DNA of 64,000 nucleotides from positions 84,884 through 148,883 of the forward strand of contig MNCI01004383.1 of assembly GCA_015680685.1 (NCBI GenBank). The letters are read 5' to 3'. Numbering within the stretch: position 1 is the stretch's first letter; every line of letters begins with the position of its first letter. The translations under genes were made by a program, and so were the position numbers. The notes beneath the pieces were generated by a model. That model was given only the letters and a program-made list of their open reading frames with translations, was not told the origin of the DNA and made no database searches. Of this stretch, positions 22,516-34,689 are shown in pieces. This stretch comes from Gnetum montanum (Eukaryota; Streptophyta; Gnetopsida; Gnetales; Gnetaceae).

Positions 22516-24010
22516 CATGGAATATGCAATTTTAAACAATGGTAAATTAGTCATAATTAATGCCAAACTTGCTCTTGAACAAAAATAAAAGCTGTTAAAG
22601 GTGGTTAATAAATGGCGAACAACTTTTTCTTGGTTGTATCCTGAGCTAACAAGAATTGATCCAAGGATATGCTAGCATTTCATTTACACCAACTTGGCCA
22701 TGAAGCCTAGAAGGTAGTCATAGAGTCAGCTGAACCCCAAATTGAAGTATATTGTCAAGGAGGAAATTAAACAACTCCTCAAGGTAGGGTTCATCTATCC
22801 CATCATAGATAGTGAGTGGATTATCCCACTCGTAATTGTGGTTAAGAAAGATGGCAAATGACAGCTTTACATCAACTTTAGGTTGTTGAATATGGCAAGA
22901 TTTAAAGATCATTTTCCATTGCTATTTGTGGATCAAGTGTTGGACACCATATCTAGGCATTGTTATTATAACTTCTTAGATGGTTATAATGGCTATAACC
23001 AAATCCAAATTACACTAGAAGATCAAGCTAAGACAACATTCACAAGTCCTTGGGGAACTTTTGCATATTCTAAGATGCCATTCAGTCTGTGCAATGCCCC
23101 TACAACATTTCAATGCTTGCTCCTTAGTATTTTCCCACAGTAGATTGGTAATGTTGTGGAAGTCTTCATGGATGACTTTTCCACGTATGGAGTTACATTT
23201 GAACAAGCTTTGGATTGCCTTGAGTAAGTACTAAATAGATGTTTTGAAATAAATTTGCAGCTCAATTGGCAAAAAGGCCATCTCATGGTCCAAGAAGACA
23301 TTGTACTAGGGCATAGACTCACTCAAGTAAGGATTGAGGTAGACCTAGAAAAAATAAGGATCATCCAAGGAATAACACACTAGCCAGAGATTGTTAAAGA
23401 TATTCAATCATTCCTTGGACACACTAGCTATTATTGGTGATCCATCAATAATTTCTATAAGATCATAAAACCATTGGTAGAGCTTAGAAAGAAAGATGCA
23501 CCTTTCATCTAGACCAAGGAATGTGAACATGCATTCCAATAGTTAATAGAGAAACTTGTAGAAATACTAATCCTATGAGCACCAGATTGGTCTAGATCCT
23601 TCCATATCATGATAGATGCATCTAACTATGCCTTGGGAGTAGTGCTCATGTAGATGGATGATAAGAAATGTCCATACTATATACACTACGTGAGCCAAAG
23701 CATTGTGGGTGCATAGTTAAATTACATCATCACAGAAAAAAAACTAATGGCCATGGTGTACACTCTTGAAAAGTTTAAGCACTATGTGCTTGACTACAAA
23801 GTATTTGTGCACATGGACCATAGTGCAATTTGCTTCCTGATAAATAAGCCAGTAGTGAGCCCTCGTATCATACAGTGGCTTGTGATCTTGTAAGAATTTG
23901 GTCTCACAATGGTAGATCAAAAAGGGATTGAGAATGTGGTCATTGACCACCTTTCTCACTTAAGATGGGATAATAAAGAGGAGGAGAGCCCACTTTCTGA
24001 TTAGTTTGTA
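22516..24010 (+). pseudogene. Reverse transcriptase and RNase H (element 1)
   Basis: The RT domain spans about 22760-23340. Motifs are the LVKDGK-type VVKKDGK near 22840, FPLLFVDQ.LD near 22920, GYNGYNQIQI and TTFTSPWGTFAYSKMPF..CNAP at 22985-23105, and the catalytic box VFMDDFSTYG at about 23160. FMDD instead of YIDD is typical of the Athila/Tat lineage. RNase H follows at about 23600-23960, with DASNYALG, a TEKKLMA-like segment and DH..I.FLIN. Stops and frameshifts are scattered through both. The polymerase copies genomic RNA in the particle, and RNase H removes the template. Confidence 0.92.
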
Positions 24011-24059
24011 GATGAAATCCTCTTTATAGGAGCACTAAATGGCATCCTCATCTATCTTC

Positions 24060-25259
24060 TTACTCAAAAGATACCACAAGATCTTGACTTTAGAAAGAGA
24101 CAACAATTTCTCCATTGGGCCAAATATTTCATGGAAATCAATAGACAGCTTTACAAAGTGTGTGTTGATGGCCTAATTCATTGGTGTGTCCCTAACGAAG
24201 ATCAATTACATGTTCTCCAGGATGCTCATGAAGGGAGATGCATGGTAATAAAAAATTTTATGGAAAAATACTATTGGTATACAATCTTTAGGGATGCTCA
24301 CAAGTTTATCCAATTTTGTGAATGTTGTCAATGAGATGGGGGGATGAATGCTTGAATGGAAGGTCCTTAATAGTGGATTCAACCATTGAAACCTTTTTAC
24401 ATATGGGGTGTTGACTTCATGGGTCTCGCCACATCCATGTCTAATGAAAAGGTGTATATCATCATAGCAGTTGACTACTACACAAGATGGGTAGAAGCAA
24501 CAGTTGTTATTGATTGTACATCATCCAATGCTACTAGGTTTATACAACAAAATATTGTTAATAGAATTGGATGCCACGTCCACTAATTTTTGACAATGGA
24601 ACTCATTTCACAGGTTCCACTTTTAGAAAGTTAATGCAACGCTTGAGGGTTGAACATAAATTAACAACATCCTATCACTCCCAAGCCAATGGTCAAGTAG
24701 AGGTAACCAACTGGGAGATCACAAAAATACTAACATGGACCATTAACAAATATAGGAATGATTGGAGTAAAAAACTTAACAATGCCCTTTAGGCTTACCA
24801 TTCAACATGGAAACTTCCTATTGGATACTCTACCTACAAGTTGATGTATAGAAAGTTTCCAATACTTCTGATTCAATCCGAGCTTCGTACACTCTCAACA
24901 ACCTGTGAACTAAATCTTGACCTAAGTCTAGCATAGAAAAAAAGATTGATCAAGCTAAATGTGCTAGATGAAAATCAATTAGTAGCCCTATCTATGAATG
25001 AGGTGCATAAGGCATTCAACAAGCAATATCATGACCTAAGAATATGAAAGGTAAAACTTCAACCAGGAGATAAGGTTCTTTATTAAAACCCCACACATGT
25101 ACCCTAGAAGGTAGCATTTCAAACATTGTGGAAGGGACCTTATATAATTGATAAAATCTTTCCCTCAAGGGCCATGTTGATCTACAAGCTTGAAATCCAA
25201 AATAAAAAGTAGTTGGTCAACATCCAATAAGTAAAAGCTTTTCTCAAACCAAGACAAGC
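24060..25259 (+). pseudogene. Integrase (element 1)
   Basis: The zinc-binding segment is near 24210-24330 (HEG...YYW.TIFRDAHKF..FCECCQ). The catalytic core has the first Asp in VDFMGL (24408-24425), the second in IFDNGTHF (about 24580) and the Glu in NGQVEVTN (about 24690). A C-terminal GPY/F-like motif, LWKGPYIIDKIF, lies near 25125. Integrase inserts the cDNA into the genome. Three short open frames keep the core and the rest is broken. No chromodomain is evident. Confidence 0.92.
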
Positions 25260-27429
25260 TAGTGAAACTACCACCTCAATGGATGGACAACCATGTTCCA
25301 TTTTTCAAATCTCCTCCTTCCAACTCAGTTGTGGGAGAGATGGCCATTTGTGCTAACAATCCATATGGCTTCTTAGTTTTTCTACTTTTTTTTTTCACAT
25401 TTTTGATTTTTACAAATTATTTAGTTTACAAATTTTTGATTTCTAGATTTTTCTAATTATACACCATTGTTAGTACCTTTAAGCCTTTCTTGATTATTTT
25501 ACACTTTCTTGTATATTTTATTTATTTTGTTTTGTTTTGTTTAAGTGTGAATTTTCATCATTTTTGCTAATAAAAGTGCTTTATTGCCATAGAACATAGT
25601 GCCACTATTGTTGTTTACTAATGATGGTTTATGCTTAATGTTGTCATTGTTGATGTCTGGTTTCTATTTTTGAATTCTAATGTCTAATGACTATGACATA
25701 GTTTATTTTTCATGGAATAGGTAGTGAGTCCACGTCATCTACCCATGCAATAGACTCTATGGTTTTTCTTATTTTGGAAATTTGAGGTCCCTTCCATTAA
25801 AGATATTTTTAATCAATCGGTGACCTTAGAAGTTCTAGAATTAGGAAGGATTTAAAGGTTTGTAAAGGGTGTGACTTCAAGGGAACTCAATACTCTTTGT
25901 ACTCTTCTACTTGTTTGAGTGCCTTGAGTGTTTTTCATGGACTTCTTACTATTCCATTTCAACCACTAATAGGAGGTCAAATAAAGTGTTTGCATGGTGT
26001 GGTTTCCATCCAAAAATTCAAAAAGAAAAAAGAAAGAAAGAAAGAAAAAAGAACAATGGGAATTTAAAGCACACCCCTTAGATAAATAAATGGGCTACAA
26101 TCATTGGTTATGGGACTAGAAAGACATGCACCCATGCTTGAAGGTCCCCTCTAACTAAGGCCCTCTCTCACTTGCTACTTCTCTCTTTCCTTCTCTTTAT
26201 GGAATGATGGTTGTTTTGTGGAAGTAATCTTGTGTCTCATTTGGGTGGACTAGTCTTAGAGTGATGATGCAAAGTCACTGAAAGTGGCTGGTTTTTGTCT
26301 AGAATAAGGATGGATCTTCTTAGATCATTTTAAACACAAATTCCACAAGGGACTTCTTATGACCTCAATTCGGAATTCCATTCTACCTTATTTTTCATCT
26401 ATCCATGCTACCATAACTCACTTCACTGCCAAGTTCTATGTTATGCTCTATGTCTTGGTTTGATGTGTTTGAATTCTTGGATAGATTCTTTTTGGTTGGT
26501 CCTTAGCTTTTCATGACCATTAATCAACTATGGGGCTCATGAACTCCTTAGTTGAGGTTATGCAAGGGCAAAAATAGCATGATCCTACTATGGGGAGGAC
26601 CCACTTGCATAGCTCTTGGTTTAGTTAGTTGGGCTTCTTACCTTAGACATTGCTACAATCGTATCTTTTGCATATTCCATTGTGTATTCCACTTAGTTCT
26701 CCTTAACCTTTTATTTCATTCATCTCTTGAATAATTTTTCTTTATTTTCCAAATTTATGGGCTCCACCACCCTCTTCTCATATTTTCATACTATTCTTGG
26801 CCTTTTGAGCTTTCATTTATCCCCAATTTCATTGAAAAACTTCTTATATTTTACATATTTGACCAAAGTCAACAATCATCTACGATGGTGAACAATTGTG
26901 TTGACGAGGCCTCGTCGATGTAGCTGACCATGTTAATGAGGCCTCGTCGATGCAATGCAAAAACCCTATATATATTGTCATGGAATTTGAAATTTTTATC
27001 ATTTTCCTCATAACACATGGGGAGTTTTTGCCATTTTTGGAGGCCAAAACCTTCTAGAGCCCTTAACTTCCCAATCATTTGTCCAAATCACTCCATTCTT
27101 CAATCGTATAGTTACTGAAGGTAAGCTCTTTATCATGGGGATTGCAAACCTTAAGGTTTCTGATGAAATTTTTGAAAATTTTTTCTAACTCCCACAAAGG
27201 GTTAATAACCTTAACAATATACAAACATCAATTTTTTCAAGAGTTAACCCTTTCAACAACCTTTGGGATGATTTATTAACAATAACACATAAATAAAATA
27301 ATGATTGGAGTAATTAAATCAACCATAATCACAACTTAGCCAAGTGTAACTTTTCTAAAGAGATAAAGGTATTCCAATTGCTTCATGTTATACAATGATT
27401 GCTAACCCATAGTCTTATTGTGATTATGG
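25260..27429 (+). other. Conserved non-coding region between integrase and ORF3 (element 1)
   Basis: About 2.1 kb that aligns block by block with 43130-45238 (element 2) and 56561-58632 (element 3) and lacks long frames in all of them. It contains an (AAAG)n tract at 26018-26054 preceded by GCATGGTGTGGTTTCC, the GGTCCCCTCTAACTAAGGCC block near 26145, and a U3-like promoter block at 26898-26976. Such long non-coding spans between pol and the 3' LTR are known in Athila/Tat elements. Confidence 0.75.
26898..26976 (+). promoter_or_regulatory. Putative internal U3-like promoter upstream of ORF3 (element 1)
   Basis: GAGGCCTCGTCGATG occurs twice (about 26905 and 26939), followed by TGCAATG and a TATATATA box at 26967-26975. 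The ORF3 start is about 455 bp downstream. The same motif with the same trailing GATGCAATG lies just before the TATA box in the 3' LTR U3 of this element (about 30565-30590). Promoter activity is inferred. Confidence 0.55.
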
Positions 27430-30270
27430 ATGACATTAAGACCAAAATTCTCATTGGAAGGAGAACCCTCTCAACCAAGGGAGAAACATTCCAAAGCTAG
27501 AAGGGGCCAACAAGAACAAGCCAAAGAACCACTAGAGGCAACCCATGCAATGGTACTTGTTCATGAGGAGTCCAAAGTGGAATTTGTTTAACAAATTCTA
27601 GAAGAAGAAGTGCTAATAGAGCAATCATAGCAAGGGGAAGCACCAGGAGCTATGCCAAGGCTTGAGGTCACTTTAACTCAAAATTTCTTTGACATTATTA
27701 GGTCTTGAAAGATTTAACGCTCAGTTCTCCAAGAAATAAACTTTGGGCCATTTCTAGAGAAAGCTCTAGCAGAAGTCAAAACATAATTACAAACCTCTCC
27801 CATGTGGCCAATCATCACATTCAGTGGAGAATGGTACATGGGAGAGACATATCTCTTCTGCAATAATAGAAGACTATGGTCCATAGTAAAAATCAAAGAT
27901 ATTCAAGTGTCCTACTTGATTGAGGCTATTGCATAGGCATTAGGGTTACCTGATATTGGAACATAGTTGGCAGAGCTATCAAAAAATGGTAATCCTGAGG
28001 CCAAAAAGGAGTGAATTCAATAGTGTTACAAGGTCAACCGTAAGAAGTATGACATACTCACACCAACAGAACACATCTACTTCAAAATTGTAGTTTATCA
28101 CCTCAATCCAACTGTGAGGCCCAACAAGGTGACTTCCTTTTCCACCCAAGCATGTGCTACTCTAAGTAAGAGATTTCCTATAAACCTTCCATAACTAATC
28201 TACTTGGAGATCAAAAAGTTGTTTAAGAAAAATAAACATGGAAGGAAAACCCTGCCCTTTTCATGTCTCATTCGAAAACTATGCAAAAGGATAAGAATCG
28301 TCTGCTATGCCAACAACACAATTAGACATGCTTCTTTGGCCTCATGGTCTAAAATCACGAAGGAACAGAAACCTACTATAACCAAAGAAGAGGAGTAGCT
28401 ACCACCTCCACTGCCTACTCAAGAAATAATGTTAGAGGCCTACATAGCCATTGAGCACTTGCGTAAAATTTGAGAGCAGCTCTTGTATGAGCAAGAGCAG
28501 CGTGTAGGAATGAGTCGTGTGGATTCATCTATGTATCGACCAACAATAAGTCATCTTATAGAGGTGGCTCAAAAAATCAGCCAAATAGAATAAGGTGGAC
28601 CAATATTATTTGCCCAATGAATGCAATTACCTATGAGGTTTGATCCCAATGTTTGAGAGGTGATGGTGTCATATGACAACACCATTTATTCCTAGAAATC
28701 TCTAGGGATGCTACCTCCTTCTCAGTGCATTTGGAGGAATGTTAAGGGGCCATTGTATTGATGATGTAGCACCAAGGACAAGAGACTGTGACTGATGTAG
28801 TTGTTAATTGCATCATTGAAGCACTTAATGCATCTATGGTATCTGTACCAAATGTATCTACATTTCAAGTTGTGTAGATGTTCACAGGCACAGTTAGTAG
28901 AAAATTGAATGTAGCCCAGCATGAAGAATTGCTAGATCGACTAGTGGGGATTGGGAAATCGATTCCAAATATCTTTAATTTTCTAGATAACATCATTGCA
29001 ACCCAATTAGAGCTGCTGGAAGCAAGGGGCAAATGCATCATCTTGAAGGGGCAACTTGAAATAGCTCAAGCACAAAATCAATGCTTGGTCATGGAGGTTT
29101 TCGAGTTACGTGCCTGTCTTGTTGATCCTGCACTCCTCAGCTTGAAAATAACTAGATATTAAGCTTTCCAATAGCTTCAAGAATGATTTAAGAAAGATAA
29201 GGAGGAAGTAGTGACAACCATCTTTAGCTAGTCTGTAGCAAAGGTGAAGACATGTTTAGTTTAGGAGAAGGACTTGGCTTAGATGTGTCGGGAGAATAAA
29301 GCATTGACCACAGAAAATCATTACTTGCACAATGTTGATGCCCAAAAAGAAAAAATGCAGGAGTAGCTAGCTAGTGTGAATATTAAATTAAAGAAATTGG
29401 CCATAGAAAATTAGAATATGTCAATGGAAGAAGTTTGTGCCTTACACCAAAAATATGCTATTGAGATTGTCTCCTAGAGAAATAAAGCTTTGAAGTTTGA
29501 GAGAGTTAAAAATCACTATAGAGACCAAGTTGGCTTGTAGAAGGAAGTAAATGAGAAGCACATATAGATGGAAAATGCAAAAATAAATGAAGCTCTTCAG
29601 CAACTTTAACAAGAAAAAGAAGTTTGGTAGCCCATCATTAATGGGATTGATTTCTACAACAAAGTGGAGATCTATTTAAAGGAGTTGTAGATAGAAGAAA
29701 TGACAAAATATATGGAGTTGGCTAATCTCTACTATGCGAACCTGGCAATGTTGATTGCTAGATGGCCGTGGTTAGAGTTAGAAAAAAAGTAGCTAACTTG
29801 TATTTACTATACGAGGTAGAGTTCAAACACCATAAAGACACCAAGCACAAGCTTGAGATTACAAATGCTAAACTTGAAGTTCTTAGAGTACGATTCATGG
29901 ATTAATGATCAACTGATGAGAACTTAGCCAAAAGGATGAATGATTACTAGGAGCTAAAGGATGTAGTTAGAGCACTTGACATTGAATGCAAACAATTTTT
30001 TGCTTGGTTTATCAACATGAAGGAGCTCTTTCCAGCGGTTCCATGTCCTTGGGATGTGCCCATTCTAACCCACATTGGCAAATCTGCATAGATGATGCAC
30101 AATCCTAGAAGTATGGAGGAGAAAATGAAAGCATTGCTGGATGCTTTCTACCTCCCACTAGAAGTTGCAGTAGCAGTAGGACAGCCATGGCTACCTTGAT
30201 TGTGGCACGTGCATGAAGATGATGAAGGTCCCTCAGAACATTAGAAGCCACTACCACATGGGATTATCTA
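27430..30270 (+). pseudogene. ORF3: conserved domain plus long coiled coil (element 1)
   Basis: A third reading frame of about 940 codons, seen through many stops and shared by elements 1-3. From the ATG at 27430 come a basic N-terminus, the conserved block ..NFGPFLE...MWPIITFSGEWYMG (27740-27845), then a domain of about 150 residues containing SYL.EAIA..LGLPDIG, HLNPTVRP.KVTSF and LPF.CLIRKLCKR (27905-28310). The domain resembles the plant transposon-protein domain often annotated next to Athila-type elements (Pfam Transposase_32-like), by eye only. A Pro-rich TKEEE linker follows, then 500-600 residues rich in Glu, Lys, Leu and Gln, read as coiled coil. I see no signal peptide or membrane helix, so an envelope role is not supported. 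Confidence 0.65.
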
Positions 30271-30471
30271 ATCTTCTCTATCAAACTTCACACCATCAAG
30301 GAACATGCTATCCAATTTTGAAGAATCATGTCATGGTTTTCAATTTTGTGTCATGAACATTATCATTTTTGTAATGTGTTGATCTATACACTCAAGCACT
30401 CCATTTTTGTCAAGTTAGTCAGTTAATAATTCTATACCTTCCCAATTTTGTAAAAGATCTTAAGGATAAGT

Positions 30472-30492
30472 TTTCATTTAGTTGTGGGAATA
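30472..30492 (+). promoter_or_regulatory. Polypurine tract (element 1)
   Basis: TTTAGTTGTGGGAATA ends against the TGATGAG of the 3' LTR. Element 2 has GTTGTGGTGGTA at the same place. It primes plus-strand DNA synthesis. Confidence 0.7.
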
Positions 30493-31387
30493 TGATGAGT
30501 TGTATTTCTTAGCTACATCAACAAGGACTCATTGATGAGGCCCTATCAATGCATTGTATCATGTGTTGGCAAGGCCTCATCGATGCAATGTTCACTTTTT
30601 GGCTATAAATACGTGCCTACCGGTTGCATTTATGGCAATGAGATTTCAATAGTAGCAAAGCTCTTGTAGTTTTTTCATTTGAGAGTTGGATTATTTCTCT
30701 TGAGTGCTTGTAGTAAGAGTCATTGAGTGTACAGATCTTTATTCAAGCATTGTTGTACCTGAGCACAACAATGTGTGTGGAAATGAAGATGAACTTCTTA
30801 ATAAACCTTGTAGCATTCTAGATAGCTTAAATGTTTTATTTATGCATTTAATGTTTTCAATTATTTATTCAATGTTTTCCTATAACTAAGCAAATGAAGT
30901 AATTAAGTAAGATAAGCTAGATAGATTAAAGACATATGTACGATTGCTTCAAGTGTACCATATATTTGCTTGGTAATCTCAGTAGCGTTATTACTTGGTA
31001 AGCTCAGTAGCATAGTGCTTGGTAACCCAACAGTGGATACATGGGTTCAAGACATGTGCGAAAAGTGGGACTAGATGCTTATGTTAGGATTGATTAGATA
31101 CTAGTTAATTAGTTAAATTAAATTAGTTAATCTAATTACTTTTATCTCCCTTTAAATGCGAAAATCATAAAATACAAAATGATAAAAATTAGATTCCTCA
31201 ATTACACTTAACCATACCAGTGTATGTCATAAGTCTAATTGGGAAGACAATGAATGAGCTAAAGAAAGGTTCACTGCCTAGAAGACTAGTGCATTGGAAA
31301 CTATAAAGTCCATGAAATTCAATAAGATCGTGTGTGAACTATCTGTGATTCGTATGGTTGGGTGTAGGGGTACCTCACCACTCATCA
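30493..31387 (+). repeat. Element 1 3' LTR
   Basis: 895 bp, TGATGAGTTG to CACTCATCA, uninterrupted. The TATA box is at 30604 and the poly(A)-type signal is decayed to AATGAA near 30785. The U5 holds several TTGGTAA-YCCAGTAG-type repeats (30970-31040). It is followed by the target repeat GTTAG. Confidence 0.93.
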
Positions 31388-31486
31388 GTTAGGATTAGAA
31401 TAGAGAATGTGCTCTTGAATATCCCATTTATTAAGCCATAAAACTCCCTCCCTCATGAAGTTATCCTTTATCATGGGTTTCCATCA

Positions 31487-34160
31487 TTACTTTTTTTTTT
31501 TGGAATATTTATCCAATGAAGAGGCAGAAAGATTATGATTGCACTCTACCAAAGGAAGCTCATACAACATGTGATAGACTTCCAGAACACCTTTATCTCT
31601 ATCTTTGACAACATCCATCATGAGCCTTTTGTAGATAGATAAAGCATCTTCATGAGGATTCCTTGACTCTAAAATTTGCAATAGCATGTCATGAAAAGAT
31701 CAGGATTTTTTCTCAAATTTAGTTGCATATTTTACAATATATTTTATGACAACATATCACAACATAATTGGCTGAAAATCTATATTTTCCCTTCACATCT
31801 GAAGCAACATTCTATTACGAACATTAATCCTTGAATCATTTCTTTAAGAAACATAAGTAATTTTATTATTATTTTCTAGATCTTTGTAAAGACTTGATTC
31901 TAAAGTTAATGGTTAAAGAACATTATACTTAGAAAAGAAAGAAAGGGAAGGTAAATATCTATAGAATTTTTACCCAAAGATAAATTAAAGTTTCATTGCT
32001 AATAGAAAATAGTGAAACTGTGAGAAAACAATAAGGAAATAAGAATATGATAAAAATGTGGTACCTACATACTTTTTTACAAGTATGTTTTCTTAAGCAT
32101 CCACCTAGTTTGTAAATAGTATGTCTTTGAACAACATTTAGCATATCAACATAATCAATTTCCAGATTCATGCTTTGTAGTTGTTAAGAAGTTAATTCAC
32201 ATGGATGATGCAATATATTTATTCATAAATCTTAAGTGGAAAGATAAAATGAATGATAAATCAATGAAAAAACAATTCTTGCATATTTTGAGTAATATTA
32301 GCAAAAATGCCTCTACAAGTACATAAAAGATAAATAAGAACTTACATTGTTTGATTGTCAATTTTCTATAAATCTTAGATTCCATGCATTTGCAATTGAA
32401 TCAAAAAATTTCTTTACCTTACGCATCACACCAAGATTGTTTTGGTCTAGTTCATCTACCTTAGGAGCACCCTGCATCCATAGGAAACCATGCACATGTG
32501 AAGATCCATAATGCTATCACTTATGTCATGTTTAGTAGTTAAGAATAATGAATTCCTTCATTAAAACTATATTTAGAAAGACAATGTGACGACTGTGCAG
32601 AAACCTTGCCATTATATGTGGATTTTCTATGATATTATTTTGTCTCCATCGTTTTAACTTATGATGAGTTCTCAGGTGGACCTCATCTCAGGCCAATAGA
32701 CATCTATTGTACTAAGAGTAAAAGGAATAATAGATGTTCCTAATTAATTCATCATGTTAGTTAGTTATGCTTTACATTTTCCCCCAATAAGACAATATAC
32801 TACAAATGAAGGTATCATATCGCATTAAATTATCAACAATGACATGGAGCATTATGTAATTGCTCATGTAGTTCCTCAATAGTTATGGATGCATCAACAA
32901 TGTTTTTTTAAAAATATATAGGTAGATTGTATTGCCTGTTGTCTTCTAATGATATTATAAAATAATACCTAGAAATAAATTAGACATATTTGTCCCAAAG
33001 TATAAAAAAATAGGAATGATGAAAGTAAAAAACAAATTGAGATGCTTGTGCTGTCTAAATCCACCATCCTTACAGCAAAGAAGATATTTTGCATAATCAT
33101 GCAGTTTAACATTTTTAGCTTTTTGATTAAGAAAATCACATTTTACTTTAGGAAAAAGACTTTGAAATGTCATTGTATACAACCCCATCATGTTAAACTC
33201 GTTAATAGAGGAATTAGACATAAAAGGCCATTAGGCAATATTTGAATCCTACAATGATAGATTATGCAACCATGCTCTTATCCAATTAATTTCTCTTCTT
33301 ACAATCATAGGATGTTGTGCAACTAATGATGTATGTGTGATAATGTTTTTTCATCTATATGAAGCAATAGACCTTGTAACTATAATCTTATTTTTCTATC
33401 CTTTTTTGACAATGTGATATAAGGAATGCTATGAAAGATAACCTCACTAGTATTAGGAATATCATTTAATGCATGCATATCAATCTTGACATCATAATAG
33501 TACAGATCATTTTCCTTTTTTAAAAGAAAGGCATTATAAACCTATCTCTTGTTAACTATGAAATCATACTCCATGCACATTTAACCTGCTCTTCTGAAAA
33601 CCAAGAAAGGAATATCTTTAATTCTAAGAGGAAGTCTATTAAAAATCTCTATTATGTCCTAAGAAAAACTAATTGTTTGACCCTTATACCTAAATTATCC
33701 ACTTACTGCATGTGTTACTTACAATATGGGATTGATTCTTGTAATTAATATTTCTTCAACCTTGGTTTAATTAGCAAGAATAGGCAGTTGAATTCCTGGA
33801 TCCATGTTTTTTTTTTTAACAAAAAATCATTTATTCTCTTGATCAAAACTATCAACAATATTTTGTGTCTTTTCTTTTGTACACCTATTGCATGTTGAAC
33901 TTCTACTTCTTGTTGAATCTAATGATATGCTAAGATACATTTCATTATAGACATTGTAAGATTGGGTGTTTGCAAATTGCATAATTGTAGTATTAAAATT
34001 CTAAATCATCTAAGTAATTTGTGTAGCTGTCTTTTACAGGTTTGGAAAAGAGTGAACCGCTTCTAAAGAAGGCACTTCCACTATTGGTATAGTAGTAACA
34101 TCCAAAGGTTCATGGGTTCGATCATATGATTCTTCTTCATGTTGACATTGCCTTATTCGA
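31487..34160 (-). pseudogene. Helitron helicase, N-terminal part, decayed
   Basis: On the minus strand, in order: C.RC.KEK and FDQENK..F near 33880-33830; a MDPGIQLP..A..TKVEEILI-type block near 33800-33740; QTISFS.DI.EIFNRLPLRIKDIPFLVFRR near 33690-33595; VNKR.VYNAFLL.KEND-type block near 33555-33510; GLYTMTFQSLFP...DF and LHDYAKYLLC.KDGGFRQH at 33190-33060; a GGCLRK...CRYH knuckle near 32110-32065; and EVYHMLYELPLVEC near 31570. This succession is characteristic of the Helitron-like N-terminal region of plant Rep/helicase proteins, which carry out rolling-circle transposition. The ATP-helicase core is not seen, so the copy is truncated near 31487. No Helitron termini were found. Confidence 0.85.
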
Positions 34161-34689
34161 TGCTTACTCTCGTGCTACTATGCCTGTCGATGATTTTGTA
34201 GTAATTATTCTTCTACATCTATAATTTATGGTATGGATGTATGTTGAATAGTAGGCTTGAATGCATTTTTGATGTGTCGTAAGAGTTAATCGTGTTAGGA
34301 AATATGAATAAATTATTAAATAAAAAGAAACAACTTGAGTAGTGGCAGATAATGAAAACCTAATTTGTATCATTATGATCAATACAATTAACCATTCCAA
34401 AGAATGAATTTCTAGTTGGTGAGAGTATATTAAAAATGGATATAGCGTAAAAAATGTTTACAATGTAATTGCACAAATAAAATGAGAAGATTTAGCAATG
34501 TTAATGTTAGAAATGTACAATGCAAAAATTTCATAATTTCAAAATAATATAAATGATTAAATAATTATATAACAAAAGAATGAAGTTGTACTTCTAAATT
34601 TCATTAAATCTATTGTCATTCTTGCTGGTGTCACATTGATTCCCATTTTAAAAATCATCTTCTATCCTCTATGCTCATCAATTTTGGAT

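Larger units (their letters stand above)
9578..31387 (+). mobile_element. Element 1: Athila/Tat-like Ty3/gypsy retrotransposon, with three nested insertions
   Basis: LTRs lie at 9578-11307 (interrupted) and 30493-31387. The flanks GTTAG (9573-9577) and GTTAG (31388-31392) form an exact 5-bp target duplication, so the element is complete. Subtracting three insertions (9759-10608, 12338-19304, 21642-22510, plus their target repeats) leaves about 13.1 kb. The order is LTR, primer-binding site, gag, protease, RT-RNase H, integrase, about 2 kb non-coding, ORF3, polypurine tract, LTR. In a 141-nt aligned stretch its LTRs differ at 19 sites, 18 of them transitions, so it is old. Every gene carries stops. 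Confidence 0.93.

Noticed and set aside
27430-30270. ORF3 as an envelope gene
   Set aside because: The position fits, but no signal peptide, membrane helix or cleavage site was found. The C-terminal part reads as coiled coil.
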